Shown here: positions 1-14,524 of the stretch, one piece after another | How the letters are laid out: every line of letters starts with the position of its first letter | Numbering within the stretch: position 1 is the stretch's first letter | DNA from: Variovorax paradoxus | Lineage (GTDB): Bacteria > Pseudomonadota > Gammaproteobacteria > Burkholderiales > Burkholderiaceae_C | Direction of reading: 5' to 3' | DNA length: 64,000 bases | Assembly (NCBI RefSeq): GCF_018614915.1 | Contig: NZ_JAGGNU010000009.1 | Coordinates: 1 to 64,000 of the forward strand | Position numbers and translations under genes: made by a program | Notes under the pieces: generated by a model | Database searches by the model: none | The model's input: the letters and a program-made list of their open reading frames with translations, nothing else | What the model was told of the DNA's origin: nothing

Positions 1-465
1 TTCTGCCGCGCGGACTCCTAGCTGGCCGGCCGCAGCGCAGAACCCCGCCCAGTGCTCGATCCGCCCGAATTCCTGCGGACCGAGCAGGCGCTCAGCGCAG
101 GAGATCGCAACATGGAACGCCTGCTGTCCGTCGGAACCCCATCGGTCTTCAGCTGCCCCGATTGCGGAGGCGTGCTGTTCGAGCTCAAGGACGGGGATAC
201 CGTCCGCTACCGCTGCCACACGGGCCACGCATTCAGCTTGCGCAGCCTTGCATCGACGCAGGAGCAGGTGACCGACGAGGCGCTGTGGACCGGCCTGCGC
301 GCGCTCCATGAGAAGGAGGCAATGCTGCGGCACTTGGCCGCCGCGCAGATCGGCGATCCGCGCGGATTGCTGGAGGAGGCCGACGAACTGGCCACGGTGA
401 GCGAGAAGCTGCGGCGCCTGACGGAAAAGGCGCCGGCGCCGCGCGGTTTCGTGCGGGGCAATTGA
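1..465 (+). pseudogene. C-terminal part of a CheB-like chemotaxis methylesterase, broken or cut by the window edge
   Basis: The readable frame from GTG 52 gives 137 aa that match the zinc-ribbon-like tail found behind CheB methylesterase domains in many Burkholderiales: CPDCGGVL followed by RCHTGHAFSL, then a helical segment rich in Glu and Leu. The catalytic methylesterase domain would lie to the left of the window. The same frame holds a TAG at 19-21, and the residues on both sides of it still look like the linker of such a protein. The upstream part is therefore either disrupted (nonsense or frameshift) or this piece is translated separately from GTG 52. Which of these holds cannot be decided from the bases present. 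The family call for the tail is fairly secure; the pseudogene call is tentative. Confidence 0.5.
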
Positions 466-480
466 GCCGTCGGCCCTCAC

Positions 481-1857
481 TCAGGCGCCGAGCCCGAACC
501 ATCTCGCCAGCCTGCCTTGCGAGTAGGCGAGGACATGGTAGATGGCCCCGGCGCGACGCGCCCATTGCACATACCAGCGCTCCACGCCGGCGATGCGAGC
601 GAGACGGAACAGGCGGCGGCTCCAGGCGCTGATGGCGGCACGCAGGCGGTAGATCAGCTTGCGCCGCCAGGGTAGCGCCGCCGCGGCCGGCAGCACGCGC
701 TTGCGCGGGCGCATGCCGCGGCGGTGCCAGGTGAGCCGGTAGGCCAGGCCCTCGCGGCGTTGCCTGAGACCGGCCGCCTGCGTGCGCTCGACGAAGTCTT
801 CGTCGACCGCCTCCAGCTGCAGGCGCCCTTCGCGGATGCCGTCGGCCAGCATGCGCGCGAGCACCGGCGAGCGGACCAGCACCACATTGGTTCCCCGCCC
901 GTCGGAGGAGTAGGGCTCCACCCAGGCATCTCCGAAGGCGATGTCGGCGGTCTCGGCGACGACGTCGTCGCAGAAGTTGCACGCCGCGTTCTGGAAAAAG
1001 CCCGCGCCCCAGTCTCCCTCTGCAAGATGGAACCAGTCCTTTTGCAGCGTGCGCCCGTCGCGCAGCTCGAAGCGCACGGTGTACCAGTTCGCGGGTCGTC
1101 CGGGGTTCTTCGACCGGTAGTCGACGCGCGCGATATCGTCCATCGCAATGCCCATCTGCCAGGCGAAGCTCTCGACCAGCCGCGTGCTCTTCATGTGGCC
1201 GCAGAAGAGGCCGAGGGAGAAGGCCACGCGTTCGCGCATCACAGGATCCTCGCGACGCAGCAGCTGCATGGCCTTGATGAAGCACGGAACACCGACCACG
1301 GCATAGCGCCCGGGCGTGGCCCTGATCGTCCGGATCACTTCGGACATCTCCACGGGGTAGTAGCGAGACTTTGCGCCGGCTCGAACCTCTTCCGGGCTGC
1401 GCGACAGCCGATAGCCGAAGAGCCTGTCGCCGCCCGCCTCCTCGTTGGCGGCGACATGCGCCACGCCGTCGACCCGTCCCGTGCGCAGCAGCTCCGAGGC
1501 CGTCCAGCTCACCATGCCGCCCGAGCTGCCGGCCTCGCGGAAGCCGGCTTCCGTCACATGGCCGACGTACGCCGCCTCGAAGCGGCCGACCAGCGCGCTG
1601 CCCCGCGCGGCGTCCGGGAAGAGCGCCGCGGCGAGCTGCGTTTCGTCGACCGCCGCCGGAGAGAAAGGACAGGTGCGCGCCAGGCTGGCGGAACGCGAGC
1701 GCAGCCACGCGGCGCCGGCGGGCTTGAGTTCGCCGTAGCGGTCCAGGGCCATGCGCGCGTCCGCGCCGCGCGCCTGTGCGGCGCAACTGCCGCAGCCGAT
1801 GCACAGCCCGGAACGGACCACGTCCTGCGCGCTCAAGGGATTCGTGTCCTTCGCCAT
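481..1857 (-). CDS. Coenzyme F420 hydrogenase/dehydrogenase beta-subunit-like (FrhB/FdhB family) Fe-S protein
   Basis: A protein of 458 aa. The N-terminus carries a ferredoxin-like cysteine group (CIGCGSC, residues about 19-25), and a further cysteine pair, CNFC, sits near residue 293 in the FrhB/FdhB C-terminal domain, which normally binds FAD and an Fe-S cluster. In bacteria lacking F420 these proteins are usually encoded in polysaccharide or glycolipid gene sets together with pyruvyl transferases, and their exact reaction is unsettled. The last 100 residues are very rich in Arg, Trp and Leu and look like amphipathic helices, perhaps for membrane association. It lies 11 bases behind the pyruvyl transferase gene and is surely co-transcribed with it. 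The family is clear; the substrate is unknown. Confidence 0.75.
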   Translation of the reverse strand: MAKDTNPLSAQDVVRSGLCIGCGSCAAQARGADARMALDRYGELKPAGAAWLRSRSASLARTCPFSPAAVDETQLAAALFPDAARGSALVGRFEAAYVGHVTEAGFREAGSSGGMVSWTASELLRTGRVDGVAHVAANEEAGGDRLFGYRLSRSPEEVRAGAKSRYYPVEMSEVIRTIRATPGRYAVVGVPCFIKAMQLLRREDPVMRERVAFSLGLFCGHMKSTRLVESFAWQMGIAMDDIARVDYRSKNPGRPANWYTVRFELRDGRTLQKDWFHLAEGDWGAGFFQNAACNFCDDVVAETADIAFGDAWVEPYSSDGRGTNVVLVRSPVLARMLADGIREGRLQLEAVDEDFVERTQAAGLRQRREGLAYRLTWHRRGMRPRKRVLPAAAALPWRRKLIYRLRAAISAWSRRLFRLARIAGVERWYVQWARRAGAIYHVLAYSQGRLARWFGLGA

Positions 1858-1868
1858 GGCGGGATCGC

Positions 1869-2960
1869 TCAGCGGCCTGCCGCGGCACCGGCCGGCGCCA
1901 GCGCCTGGTCCAGATAGGTATCGGAGCGGTGGCGCCAGTTCCGGATTCGCTGCCCGATGGCGGCCGCCGGCGGTCCGGACAGGCGCTCGTCACACTCTTG
2001 CTCGCCTGTATCGGGGGAGATCAGATGGGCTTCGGCTCCCACCGTGCCCATGAGATCGGCGATCTTGATCGAGCGGTAGGTCGAGCGCTCGCACACGAAA
2101 GGCTTGTCGTGGCGCAGCGCGAAGACGCAGCCGTGGAAGAAGTTCGTCACCACGGCCTCCGAGCCGGCGATGAAGTCGGCGAACTCTTCGGGGCCGGCGT
2201 CGATCCATTGCGCGTCGGCCCAGTCGTTGCGATAGCCGATGCTCACCAGGCGCTGGCCGTGCCGTGATGCCCAGCGACGCACCTTGTCGATGAACCACGG
2301 GCTGAAGTTGTGCCCGTACACCGCGACGCAAGAAAGCGCCGCAGTGATCGACGGCAGAGCGGGCTGCGCCTGCGCCGGCGCGAATTGCAGGCAAGGATCG
2401 AGCACGAGTTCGGGCTCCTTCCCGAGCGCCTGGCCGACCAGCGCGCGCGAATTGAGGTCGCGCACGGAAATCCGATCGAAGCTGCGCAGCCGCTCGGACC
2501 AGCATGGCTCCAGGCCTTGATCGGCGGGGTAGCTGCCGAAGCTGGCTGCATAGGAGATCAGGCGGCTCGATGCCACGCCCTCGCCGAAGAACAACGCGCA
2601 GCCGCTGTACCACGGATGGCGCAGATTCCAGACCTCGTCGCTGCCCACGACGACCACGTCGTGCCCGTGCGTGGCCCCAGGGTCGTCCAGCGAGAACGAT
2701 GGCGAGCAGGGCAGCGACAGGAATGCGCTGAAGAACTTGCGTGTTTTGCTGACGTAGAGCGGCCGGTCGGATGCGCGCACGGGCGTGGGGAGCACGGGTT
2801 GCAGCGCACAGCGCAGCTCGGCCATGCCGGCGCGTCGGGAACGATGGTCGAGCAGCACGGCCTGGTGCCCGCGGGCGCGGAGGCCCTCGACGAGACAGCG
2901 GGCCTGCCAGAACGAGCCATAGTTGATGCAGCGATGAAGCGTCAGCACGCCGATGTTCAT
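1869..2960 (-). CDS. Polysaccharide pyruvyl transferase family protein
   Basis: The preferred start is ATG at 2960, giving 363 aa that open with MNIGVLTLHRCINYGS, the usual first beta strand and N-Y-G-S loop of the family. The frame stays open further upstream but without family similarity. A VVVGSDEVWN segment near residue 100 and a VTNFFHGCVFAL segment in the C-terminal half are typical of this GT-B-like fold, which moves a pyruvate ketal from phosphoenolpyruvate to a sugar. It is first in a two-gene operon with the FrhB-like protein. No glycosyltransferase or Wzx/Wzy gene is nearby, so the acceptor glycan is unknown. It is transcribed away from dusA. Confidence 0.8.
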   Translation of the reverse strand: MNIGVLTLHRCINYGSFWQARCLVEGLRARGHQAVLLDHRSRRAGMAELRCALQPVLPTPVRASDRPLYVSKTRKFFSAFLSLPCSPSFSLDDPGATHGHDVVVVGSDEVWNLRHPWYSGCALFFGEGVASSRLISYAASFGSYPADQGLEPCWSERLRSFDRISVRDLNSRALVGQALGKEPELVLDPCLQFAPAQAQPALPSITAALSCVAVYGHNFSPWFIDKVRRWASRHGQRLVSIGYRNDWADAQWIDAGPEEFADFIAGSEAVVTNFFHGCVFALRHDKPFVCERSTYRSIKIADLMGTVGAEAHLISPDTGEQECDERLSGPPAAAIGQRIRNWRHRSDTYLDQALAPAGAAAGR

Positions 2961-3027
2961 GTCCTGCAATCTGCGTCCGCACGGCAGCGCTCGATGTAGG
3001 CAGCCCCTGAGCTTGGTGTAGGGGTGG

Positions 3028-4092
3028 GTGGACGCCCGAAGTCGACGGCGGCCGCATGTGAAAATCAAGCGCTCGCATGCCAGGTGCGGGCATGAACGAT
3101 TGGCGAAGCTCTTGATCAGCAAAGAAAAAATCATCTCGGTCGCTCCCATGATGGATTGGACCGACCGCCACTGCCGCTACTTCCACCGGCTGCTGACGCG
3201 CCGCGCCTTGCTCTACACCGAGATGGTGACCACGGGTGCGCTGGTGCATGGCGACGTGGCGCGCCACTTGCGCTTCAACGCCGAGGAGCACCCGGTCGCG
3301 CTCCAGCTCGGCGGCAGCGAAGCTGCCGAGCTCGCGCATTGCGCCAGGCTGGGCGAGGCTTGGGGCTATGACGAGATCAACCTCAACTGCGGCTGTCCGA
3401 GCGAGCGCGTGCAGCGCGGTGCCTTCGGCGCCTGCCTCATGAACGAGCCGCAGCTGGTGGCCGACTGCGTGAAGGCCATGGTCGACGTGGTGGACGTGCC
3501 CGTCACCGTCAAGCACCGCATCGGCATCGACAAGACCGAGAGCTACGAGTTCGTGCGCGATTTCGTCGGCGCGGTGAGCGAGGCGGGTTGCCGCACCTTC
3601 ATCGTCCATGCGCGCAACGCCTGGCTCAAGGGCCTGTCGCCCAAGCAGAACCGCGAGGTGCCGCCGCTGCGCTACGAGCTGGTGCACCGGTTGAAGCACG
3701 ACTTCCCGGATCTGATGTTCTCCATCAACGGCGGTTTCACGGACCGCGCGGAGATGCACGCGCACCTGCGCCTGCTGGACGGCGTGATGATCGGGCGCGA
3801 GGCCTATCACAACCCCTGGTTGCTCAGCGAGTGGGACGAGGTTTTCTACAAGGAAGAGCCTTCCACGCTCACGCGTGAAGAGGTCGAGGCGCGGATGTGC
3901 GACTACATGGTGCGCGAGGCGGCCGAGCACGGTACGTCGTGGTCGAACATCGCGCGCCACATGCTGGGCCTGCGCAACGGCCTGGCGGGCGCGCGCCGCT
4001 GGCGGCAGGTGTGGAGCGACCACAAGTTGAAGACGCTCGCGCCGCACGATGTGATGGCGCTCGCGCACGAGCCGGTGGCACAAGCGGCCTGA
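3028..4092 (+). CDS. dusA: tRNA-dihydrouridine(20/20a) synthase DusA
   Basis: FMN-dependent reductase that makes dihydrouridine at positions 20/20a of tRNA. The TIM-barrel start ISVAPMMDWTDRHCRYFHR and the FMN/catalytic loop LNCGCPSERV, with its active-site Cys, are diagnostic, and INGGFTDRAEM belongs to the phosphate-binding end. The start is uncertain. ATG 3028 gives 354 aa, but family members usually begin only a few residues before ISVAPM, so GTG 3058 or TTG 3100/3112 are real alternatives. It stands alone, divergent from the pyruvyl transferase operon and convergent with the GntR gene 29 bases downstream. Confidence 0.92.
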   Translation: MDARSRRRPHVKIKRSHARCGHERLAKLLISKEKIISVAPMMDWTDRHCRYFHRLLTRRALLYTEMVTTGALVHGDVARHLRFNAEEHPVALQLGGSEAAELAHCARLGEAWGYDEINLNCGCPSERVQRGAFGACLMNEPQLVADCVKAMVDVVDVPVTVKHRIGIDKTESYEFVRDFVGAVSEAGCRTFIVHARNAWLKGLSPKQNREVPPLRYELVHRLKHDFPDLMFSINGGFTDRAEMHAHLRLLDGVMIGREAYHNPWLLSEWDEVFYKEEPSTLTREEVEARMCDYMVREAAEHGTSWSNIARHMLGLRNGLAGARRWRQVWSDHKLKTLAPHDVMALAHEPVAQAA

Positions 4093-4121
4093 TCAGGCAG
4101 CCACCAGGCACCGCCTCGGGC

Positions 4122-4769
4122 TCAGTTCGCGGCTTCGAGGCCGTTGCTGAAGTGCTCCTGCATGCGCGCCATGGCGCCGGCCGCATCGCGCGCCTTGATC
4201 GCGGCCATGATGGCGCGGTGCTCCTTCAGCGACTCCGCGATGCGGCCCGACTTCAACAGCGAGTTGTGCCGGTTGAGCTTCATCACCTTGCGCAGGTCGG
4301 CCACCATCTGGTCGCGCCAGCGGTTGTCGGCGATGGCGAGCAGCCGCATGTGGAAGCGCTCGTTGACGGCAAAGAAGTGCGCGCGGTCCACCTTGCCCGG
4401 CAGGGCGGCGGCTTCGAGCTCGGCGTGAAGGGCGTCGAGCTCGGCCAGCTCGGCCGCCGACGCATGCACGGCGACCACGCGCGCGGCATCGCTTTCGAGC
4501 AGGCTCAACAGGTGATAGACGTCGGCCAGGTCCTTCTCGGACACCTCGGTCACATAGGCGCCGCGGCGCACCTTCATCGTTACCAGCCCCTCGGCCGCCA
4601 GCACCTTCAGCGCCTCGCGCAGGGGCGTGCGGCTGATGCCGTATTCCTCCGCCAGCTTGAGCTCGTCGATCCAGCTGCCCGGCTCGAGCTCGCGGTTGAA
4701 GATGCGCTGGCGCAGCAGCTCCGCCACCTCTTCGTAGAGGGCGCGCGGGGTGAGGGTGAGGGCGGACAT
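4122..4769 (-). CDS. GntR-family (FadR subfamily, FCD domain) transcriptional regulator, likely controls the propionate operon
   Basis: Start chosen at ATG 4769 (215 aa); a longer frame begins at 4787. Residues about 8-72 form the winged helix, with EEYGISRTPLREALKVLAAEGLV as the recognition region. Residues about 80-205 are an FCD ligand-binding domain with the Asp/His metal-type positions of the family (ADVYHLLSLLES, NERFHMRLL, EHRAIMAAI). FadR/FCD regulators sense small carboxylates or acyl compounds. It is transcribed divergently from the methylmalonyl-CoA mutase gene with 125 bases between the starts, so it is the obvious candidate regulator of that operon. The family is certain; the target is inferred from position. 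Confidence 0.88.
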   Translation of the reverse strand: MSALTLTPRALYEEVAELLRQRIFNRELEPGSWIDELKLAEEYGISRTPLREALKVLAAEGLVTMKVRRGAYVTEVSEKDLADVYHLLSLLESDAARVVAVHASAAELAELDALHAELEAAALPGKVDRAHFFAVNERFHMRLLAIADNRWRDQMVADLRKVMKLNRHNSLLKSGRIAESLKEHRAIMAAIKARDAAGAMARMQEHFSNGLEAAN

Positions 4770-4796
4770 GCCCGGAATGTACCGCAACTCGGCACT

Positions 4797-4826
4797 TTGA
4801 ATTAATAATTACAGATGGGTTAGACT
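4797..4826 (+). promoter_or_regulatory. Putative promoter of the mcm operon with a candidate GntR operator
   Basis: A -35-like TTGAAT (4797-4802) and a -10-like TAGACT (4821-4826) are 18 bases apart. Between them is a perfect 11-base palindrome, AATTA-A-TAATT (4800-4810). This short AT-rich stretch stands out from the GC-rich surroundings and sits between the divergent GntR and mcm genes, as expected for an operator blocking the promoter. The motif reading is mine and untested. Confidence 0.45.
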
Positions 4827-4894
4827 CGCCTTGAACTGTCATGCCCCTGCGCGGACACTCCACGACACTTGCACGACTTTGCAAAGCGGCGCCC

Positions 4895-7054
<2,160 letters not shown>

Positions 7055-7056
7055 AC

Positions 7057-8141
7057 ATGCCGCCGGTTCGAACCCCGGTGACGGTCGAGGCGTTGATGAG
7101 GGCGGACGGTCCGCGGCAGCGCCGTGCCATCGCCAAGGCGATCACGCTGCTCGAATCGACGCGCGTCGACCACCGCGTGCAGGCCGACGAGCTGCTCACC
7201 GCGCTGCTGCCGCACACCGGCAAATCGTTCCGGCTCGGCATCTCCGGCGTGCCGGGTGTCGGCAAGTCGACCTTCATCGAGACGCTGGGCCTCCATCTGA
7301 TCGCGCAGGGTCATCGCGTCGCGGTGCTCACGGTCGACCCTTCGTCCACGGTGTCGGGCGGCTCGATCCTCGGCGACAAGACGCGCATGGAGAAGCTCTC
7401 GGTGCATGAGCGCGCCTACATCCGGCCCAGCCCCTCGAGCGGCACGCTGGGCGGCGTGGCCGAGAAGACGCGCGAGGCGATGCTGGTGTGCGAGGCTGCC
7501 GGCTACGACATCGTGATCGTCGAGACCGTGGGCGTGGGCCAGAGCGAGACCGCGGTCTCGGGCATGACCGACATGTTCGTGCTGCTGCAGCTGCCCAACG
7601 CCGGCGACGACCTGCAGGCGATCAAGAAGGGCGTGATGGAGCTGGCCGACCTGGTCGTCATCAACAAGGCCGACATCGACAAGGATGCAGCGACGCGCGC
7701 ACAGGCCCAGATCACTTCGGCACTGCGGCTCTTCGGCCACCATGGCAATCCGGCGCACGCGCAGGTCATGCATGCAGCCCACGCGACGCCCGGTTCGCCT
7801 GAAGCCGAGATCCGTTTCTGGCTGCCCCAGGTGATCCAGCTCAGCGCGCTGCTGGGCACCGGGATCGACGCCTTCTGGGCCGCAGTCCTGCGCTTCAAGG
7901 CCCTGCAAACTGCCAATGGCAAGCTCGCCACGCGCCGAGAGAAACAGGCGCTCGCATGGATGTGGGAACGTATCGACGCGGGCCTCAAGCAGGCCTTCCG
8001 CCACCATCCGCAGGTACGCGAGCTGCTGCCGCAAGCCATGGCGCAGGTGGCAGCCGGCACGCTGCCGGCATCCACCGCCGCACGCAATCTGCTCGCCGCC
8101 CAGGCGGGGCGAGCACAGATCCACACTTCCGACGGGACGAC

Positions 8142-8145
<4 letters not shown>
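7057..8145 (+). CDS. meaB: MeaB-type G-protein chaperone of methylmalonyl-CoA mutase
   Basis: A 362-aa P-loop GTPase of the MeaB/ArgK family. It guards methylmalonyl-CoA mutase during cofactor loading and exchanges damaged B12 using GTP. Visible motifs are Walker [10 protein letters not shown] (residues 64-72), the switch region with VLTVDPSS and [11 protein letters not shown], the Walker B-like [11 protein letters not shown], and the NKAD guanine-specificity motif. ATG 7057 was chosen because it follows the mutase stop by two bases, and the frame before it is not MeaB-like. Its stop overlaps the pccB start (ATGA), indicating coupled translation. Confidence 0.95.
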
Positions 8146-9674
<1,529 letters not shown>

Positions 9675-9689
9675 GGCGCGAGGTAACCA

Positions 9690-11743
<2,054 letters not shown>

Positions 11744-11747
<4 letters not shown>

Positions 11748-12778
11748 TGGGTGTCAACGATCTTCCGGCGGCGAAGGCCGTCACGCTTCATCGACCGCCC
11801 GCCAGGGCGGAGGTGCCGCGCGGTCCCTGGTCGGTGGCGGCCGTGCAGGCCTTGCTCGACAAGCCCTTCAACGATCTGCTGTTCGAAGCACAGGCCGTGC
11901 ATCGCGCCCACTTTCCCGAGGGCGACATCGAACTGGCCACGCTGCTGTCGGTGAAGACCGGCGGCTGCCCCGAGAACTGCGGCTACTGCCCGCAAGCGGC
12001 CGAGTTCGACACCGGCGTGAAGGCGCAGAAGCTGATGGAGGTCGACGAGGTCGTGCGCGCCGCGCAGGCCGCCAGGGACGCCGGCGCCACGCGCTTCTGC
12101 ATGGGCGCGGCCTGGCGCGCGCCCAAGGATCGCGATGTCGAGAAGGTGGCGGTGCTGGTCGAGGCGGTCAAGGGCCTGGGCCTGCAGACCTGCGCAACGC
12201 TGGGCATGCTCAAACCGCAGCATGCCCAGCAGCTGAAGGCCGCAGGCCTGGACTACTACAACCACAACCTCGACACCGCGCCCGAGTACTACGGCGACAT
12301 CGTCGACACGCGCACCTACCAGGACCGGCTGGACACGCTGGCCCACGTGCGCGCCGCCGGCATCAGCGTGTGCTGCGGCGGCATCGTCGGCATGGGCGAG
12401 ACGCCGGTGCACCGTGCAGGGCTGATCGCGCAGCTGGCCAACCTCGACCCCTATCCGGAGTCGGTGCCGATCAACAGCCTGGTGCGCGTGCCCGGCACGC
12501 CGCTTGCCGACTCGGACCCGATCGACCCGCTCGACTTCGTACGCATGATCGCCGTGGCGCGCATCACGATGCCCAAGGCGCGTGTGCGGCTGTCGGCCGG
12601 CCGGCAGCAAATGGGCGAGGCGGTGCAGGCGCTGTGCTTCCTGGCCGGTGCCAATTCGATCTTCTACGGCGACAAGCTGCTGGTGACGGGCAACCCGGAT
12701 GTGGAGGCAGACGTGCAGTTGTTGCGCAAGCTGGGGCTCAGGGCGCGGCAGACCACGGAACAGGGAGCGTGCGCATGA
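11744..12778 (+). CDS. bioB: Biotin synthase
   Basis: A 344-aa radical SAM enzyme that inserts sulfur into dethiobiotin. The [4Fe-4S] motif is C75-x3-C79-x2-C82 (CPENCGYC). The auxiliary cluster positions are visible in RFCMGAAWR, in LQTCATLG, and in the C-terminal segment with the Arg ligand ([11 protein letters not shown]). Two Met codons in a row (11744 and 11747) could start it. The first overlaps the pccA stop as ATGA. No other bio gene is present here, so bioB has been placed beside its main consumer. The VOC gene start overlaps its stop. Confidence 0.96.
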
Positions 12779-13251
12779 ACCGTCCTTTCAAGGTCCTCGG
12801 TGTCCAGCAGATCGCGATCGGCGGACCCGACAAGACACGCCTTCAGAAGCTCTGGGTCGAAATGCTCGGCCTCGAAGTGACCGGCACCTTCAAGAGCGAG
12901 CGCGAGAACGTCGACGAAGACATCTGCGCGATCGGCAGCGGTCCGTTCAAGGTCGAGGTCGACCTGATGCAGCCGCTCGATCCCGAGAAGAAGCCGGCCG
13001 TTCATACGACGCCGCTCAACCACGTCGGCCTCTGGATCGACGACTTGCCTGCCGCCGTCGGCTGGCTCACGGCCCAGGGCGTCCGCTTCGCGCCCGGCGG
13101 CATCCGCAAGGGTGCGGCCGGCTTCGACATCTGTTTTCTGCACCCCAAGGGAAACGAGGAATTTCCGATCGCGGGCGAGGGCGTGCTGATCGAGCTCGTG
13201 CAGGCTCCACCCGAGGTGGTGAAGGCTTTCTCCGCTCTCGCGGCGGGCTGA
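12775..13251 (+). CDS. VOC-family protein, probable methylmalonyl-CoA epimerase-like
   Basis: A protein of 158 aa in the glyoxalase/VOC fold with two beta-alpha-beta-beta-beta units. Near the end, FLHPK followed by GVLIELVQ is the signature of methylmalonyl-CoA epimerase, and the gene is translationally coupled to an operon that needs exactly that activity between PccAB and the mutase. Compared with the Propionibacterium epimerase as I recall it, metal ligands His83 and Glu140 are kept, but the first ligand His is Gln12 and the Gln ligand is Asp63. It may be a diverged epimerase or a related enzyme. It is the last gene of the operon and converges on the LysE gene four bases away. Confidence 0.65.
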   Translation: MNRPFKVLGVQQIAIGGPDKTRLQKLWVEMLGLEVTGTFKSERENVDEDICAIGSGPFKVEVDLMQPLDPEKKPAVHTTPLNHVGLWIDDLPAAVGWLTAQGVRFAPGGIRKGAAGFDICFLHPKGNEEFPIAGEGVLIELVQAPPEVVKAFSALAAG

Positions 13252-13255
13252 GCGC

Positions 13256-13891
13256 TCAGGTGCCGGGACGGCGCCAGACGGCCAGCGTCGCGGCCAGCAG
13301 CCACATTCCGACGGCGCAGCCGCGGTTGAGGGCGCGCAGGCTGCGCCTGGAGAGCCAGCGCACGGCTTGCGTGCCTGCCGCGGCGTAGCCCAGCATCACG
13401 CAGGTGTCGAGGCCGATGAAGATCGCGCCGAGCACCAGGTATTGCTCGCCTTGCGAGGTGCTGGTGTCGATGAACTGCGGCAGGAAGGCGGCGAAGAACA
13501 GCAGCGTCTTCGGGTTGGACAGCGCCACCGTCAGGCTGCGCAGGAAGGCGACCCGTCCTCGCAGTGCCGCAGCTGGCGACGCGGCCAGCGCAGCGCCGAT
13601 GTCCACCGGCTGGCTGCGCCAGAGCCTGATGCCGAGCCAGACCAGATAGCCGACCCCGGCAACCCGGATCGCGTCGAAGAGCAGTTCCGATGCTGCGAGC
13701 AGCGAACCCAGGCCCAGCGCCACAGTGGCGATCAGCACCGCCGCACCCAGCGAGGCGCCGAGGATGCCCCAGACCGCGGCACGCATGCCGCCCGCAATGC
13801 CGTTGGAGAGCGCGAGCAGCATGGTCGGCCCCGGCGTGACCGCGAGCGCGATGGATGCGAGCACGTAGAGAAGCAGCGTGTCGAAGTTCAT
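13256..13891 (-). CDS. LysE/RhtB-family amino-acid exporter
   Basis: A protein of 211 aa. The start, MNFDTLLLYVLASIALAVTPGPTML, contains the TPGP motif in the first helix that marks the LysE/RhtB family, and about six hydrophobic helices can be drawn through to residue 205. NPKTLLFFAAFLPQF is the conserved central loop. Such proteins export amino acids or homoserine-like compounds across the inner membrane; the substrate cannot be read from the sequence. Its ATG overlaps the stop of the upstream RnfB-like gene (ATGA), so the two are translated together, although no functional link is obvious. Confidence 0.88.
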   Translation of the reverse strand: MNFDTLLLYVLASIALAVTPGPTMLLALSNGIAGGMRAAVWGILGASLGAAVLIATVALGLGSLLAASELLFDAIRVAGVGYLVWLGIRLWRSQPVDIGAALAASPAAALRGRVAFLRSLTVALSNPKTLLFFAAFLPQFIDTSTSQGEQYLVLGAIFIGLDTCVMLGYAAAGTQAVRWLSRRSLRALNRGCAVGMWLLAATLAVWRRPGT

Positions 13892-14508
13892 GTCTTCTTC
13901 CCGTCGGTACGTGAGGCGGCCGCGGCGCGGGCGCGGGCCAGAGCTGCTTCGACGATGGCGCGTTTGCGGTCTTCCGGCGGCGCCGCGGGCGGCTCGGCGA
14001 CCTGGGGTCCGTGCTTCTCGCGGCGCCTGCCGTGCGCCGCATAGCGCTCGCGCGCCTGGTCGGCCTGCGCCTGCGACCAGGCCTGCCAGCCGCTCTTGCC
14101 CGGCGTCGCCACCTCGAGCGAAATGCAATCGACGGGGCAGACCGGAATGCACAGTTCGCAGCCGGTGCAGTACGTTTCGATCACTGTGTGCATGCGCTTG
14201 TGGATGCCGAGGATCGCGTCGGTCGGGCAGGCATCGAGGCACAGCGTGCAGCCGATGCACCAGGCCTCGTCGATCACGGCCAGGGCGCGGGGCCCTTCGA
14301 TGCCGAACTGCGGGTCGATCGGCTGCACCGGCCGACCCGTGAGCTGCGACAGGCGCGCCACGCCCTCGGCGCCTCCGGGCGGGCATTGGTGGATGCCGGC
14401 ATCGCCGCTGGCGACGGCTTCGGCGTAGCCTGCGCAATCGGGATAGCCGCAGCGCGTGCACTGCGTCTGGGGCAGTGCGCCTAGGACGCGTGCAGCCAGC
14501 GCGTTCAC
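13888..14508 (-). CDS. RnfB-like ferredoxin (electron transport complex B-type)
   Basis: A protein of 206 aa. An N-terminal 4Fe-4S domain has C17, C20, C25 and C42 (CTRCGYPDC), followed by two ferredoxin-type clusters, CIGCTLCLDACP and CTGCELCIPVCP, near residues 84-125. This is the architecture of RnfB, but it lacks the long N-terminal membrane helix and no rnfACDGE genes are nearby. The C-terminal 60 residues are charged and Ala/Arg-rich. Betaproteobacteria often carry such a stand-alone RnfB-like ferredoxin; its electron partner is unknown. It overlaps the LysE gene downstream. Confidence 0.82.
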   Translation of the reverse strand: MNALAARVLGALPQTQCTRCGYPDCAGYAEAVASGDAGIHQCPPGGAEGVARLSQLTGRPVQPIDPQFGIEGPRALAVIDEAWCIGCTLCLDACPTDAILGIHKRMHTVIETYCTGCELCIPVCPVDCISLEVATPGKSGWQAWSQAQADQARERYAAHGRRREKHGPQVAEPPAAPPEDRKRAIVEAALARARAAAASRTDGKKT

Positions 14509-14524
14509 GGCCGCCCGATCATCG

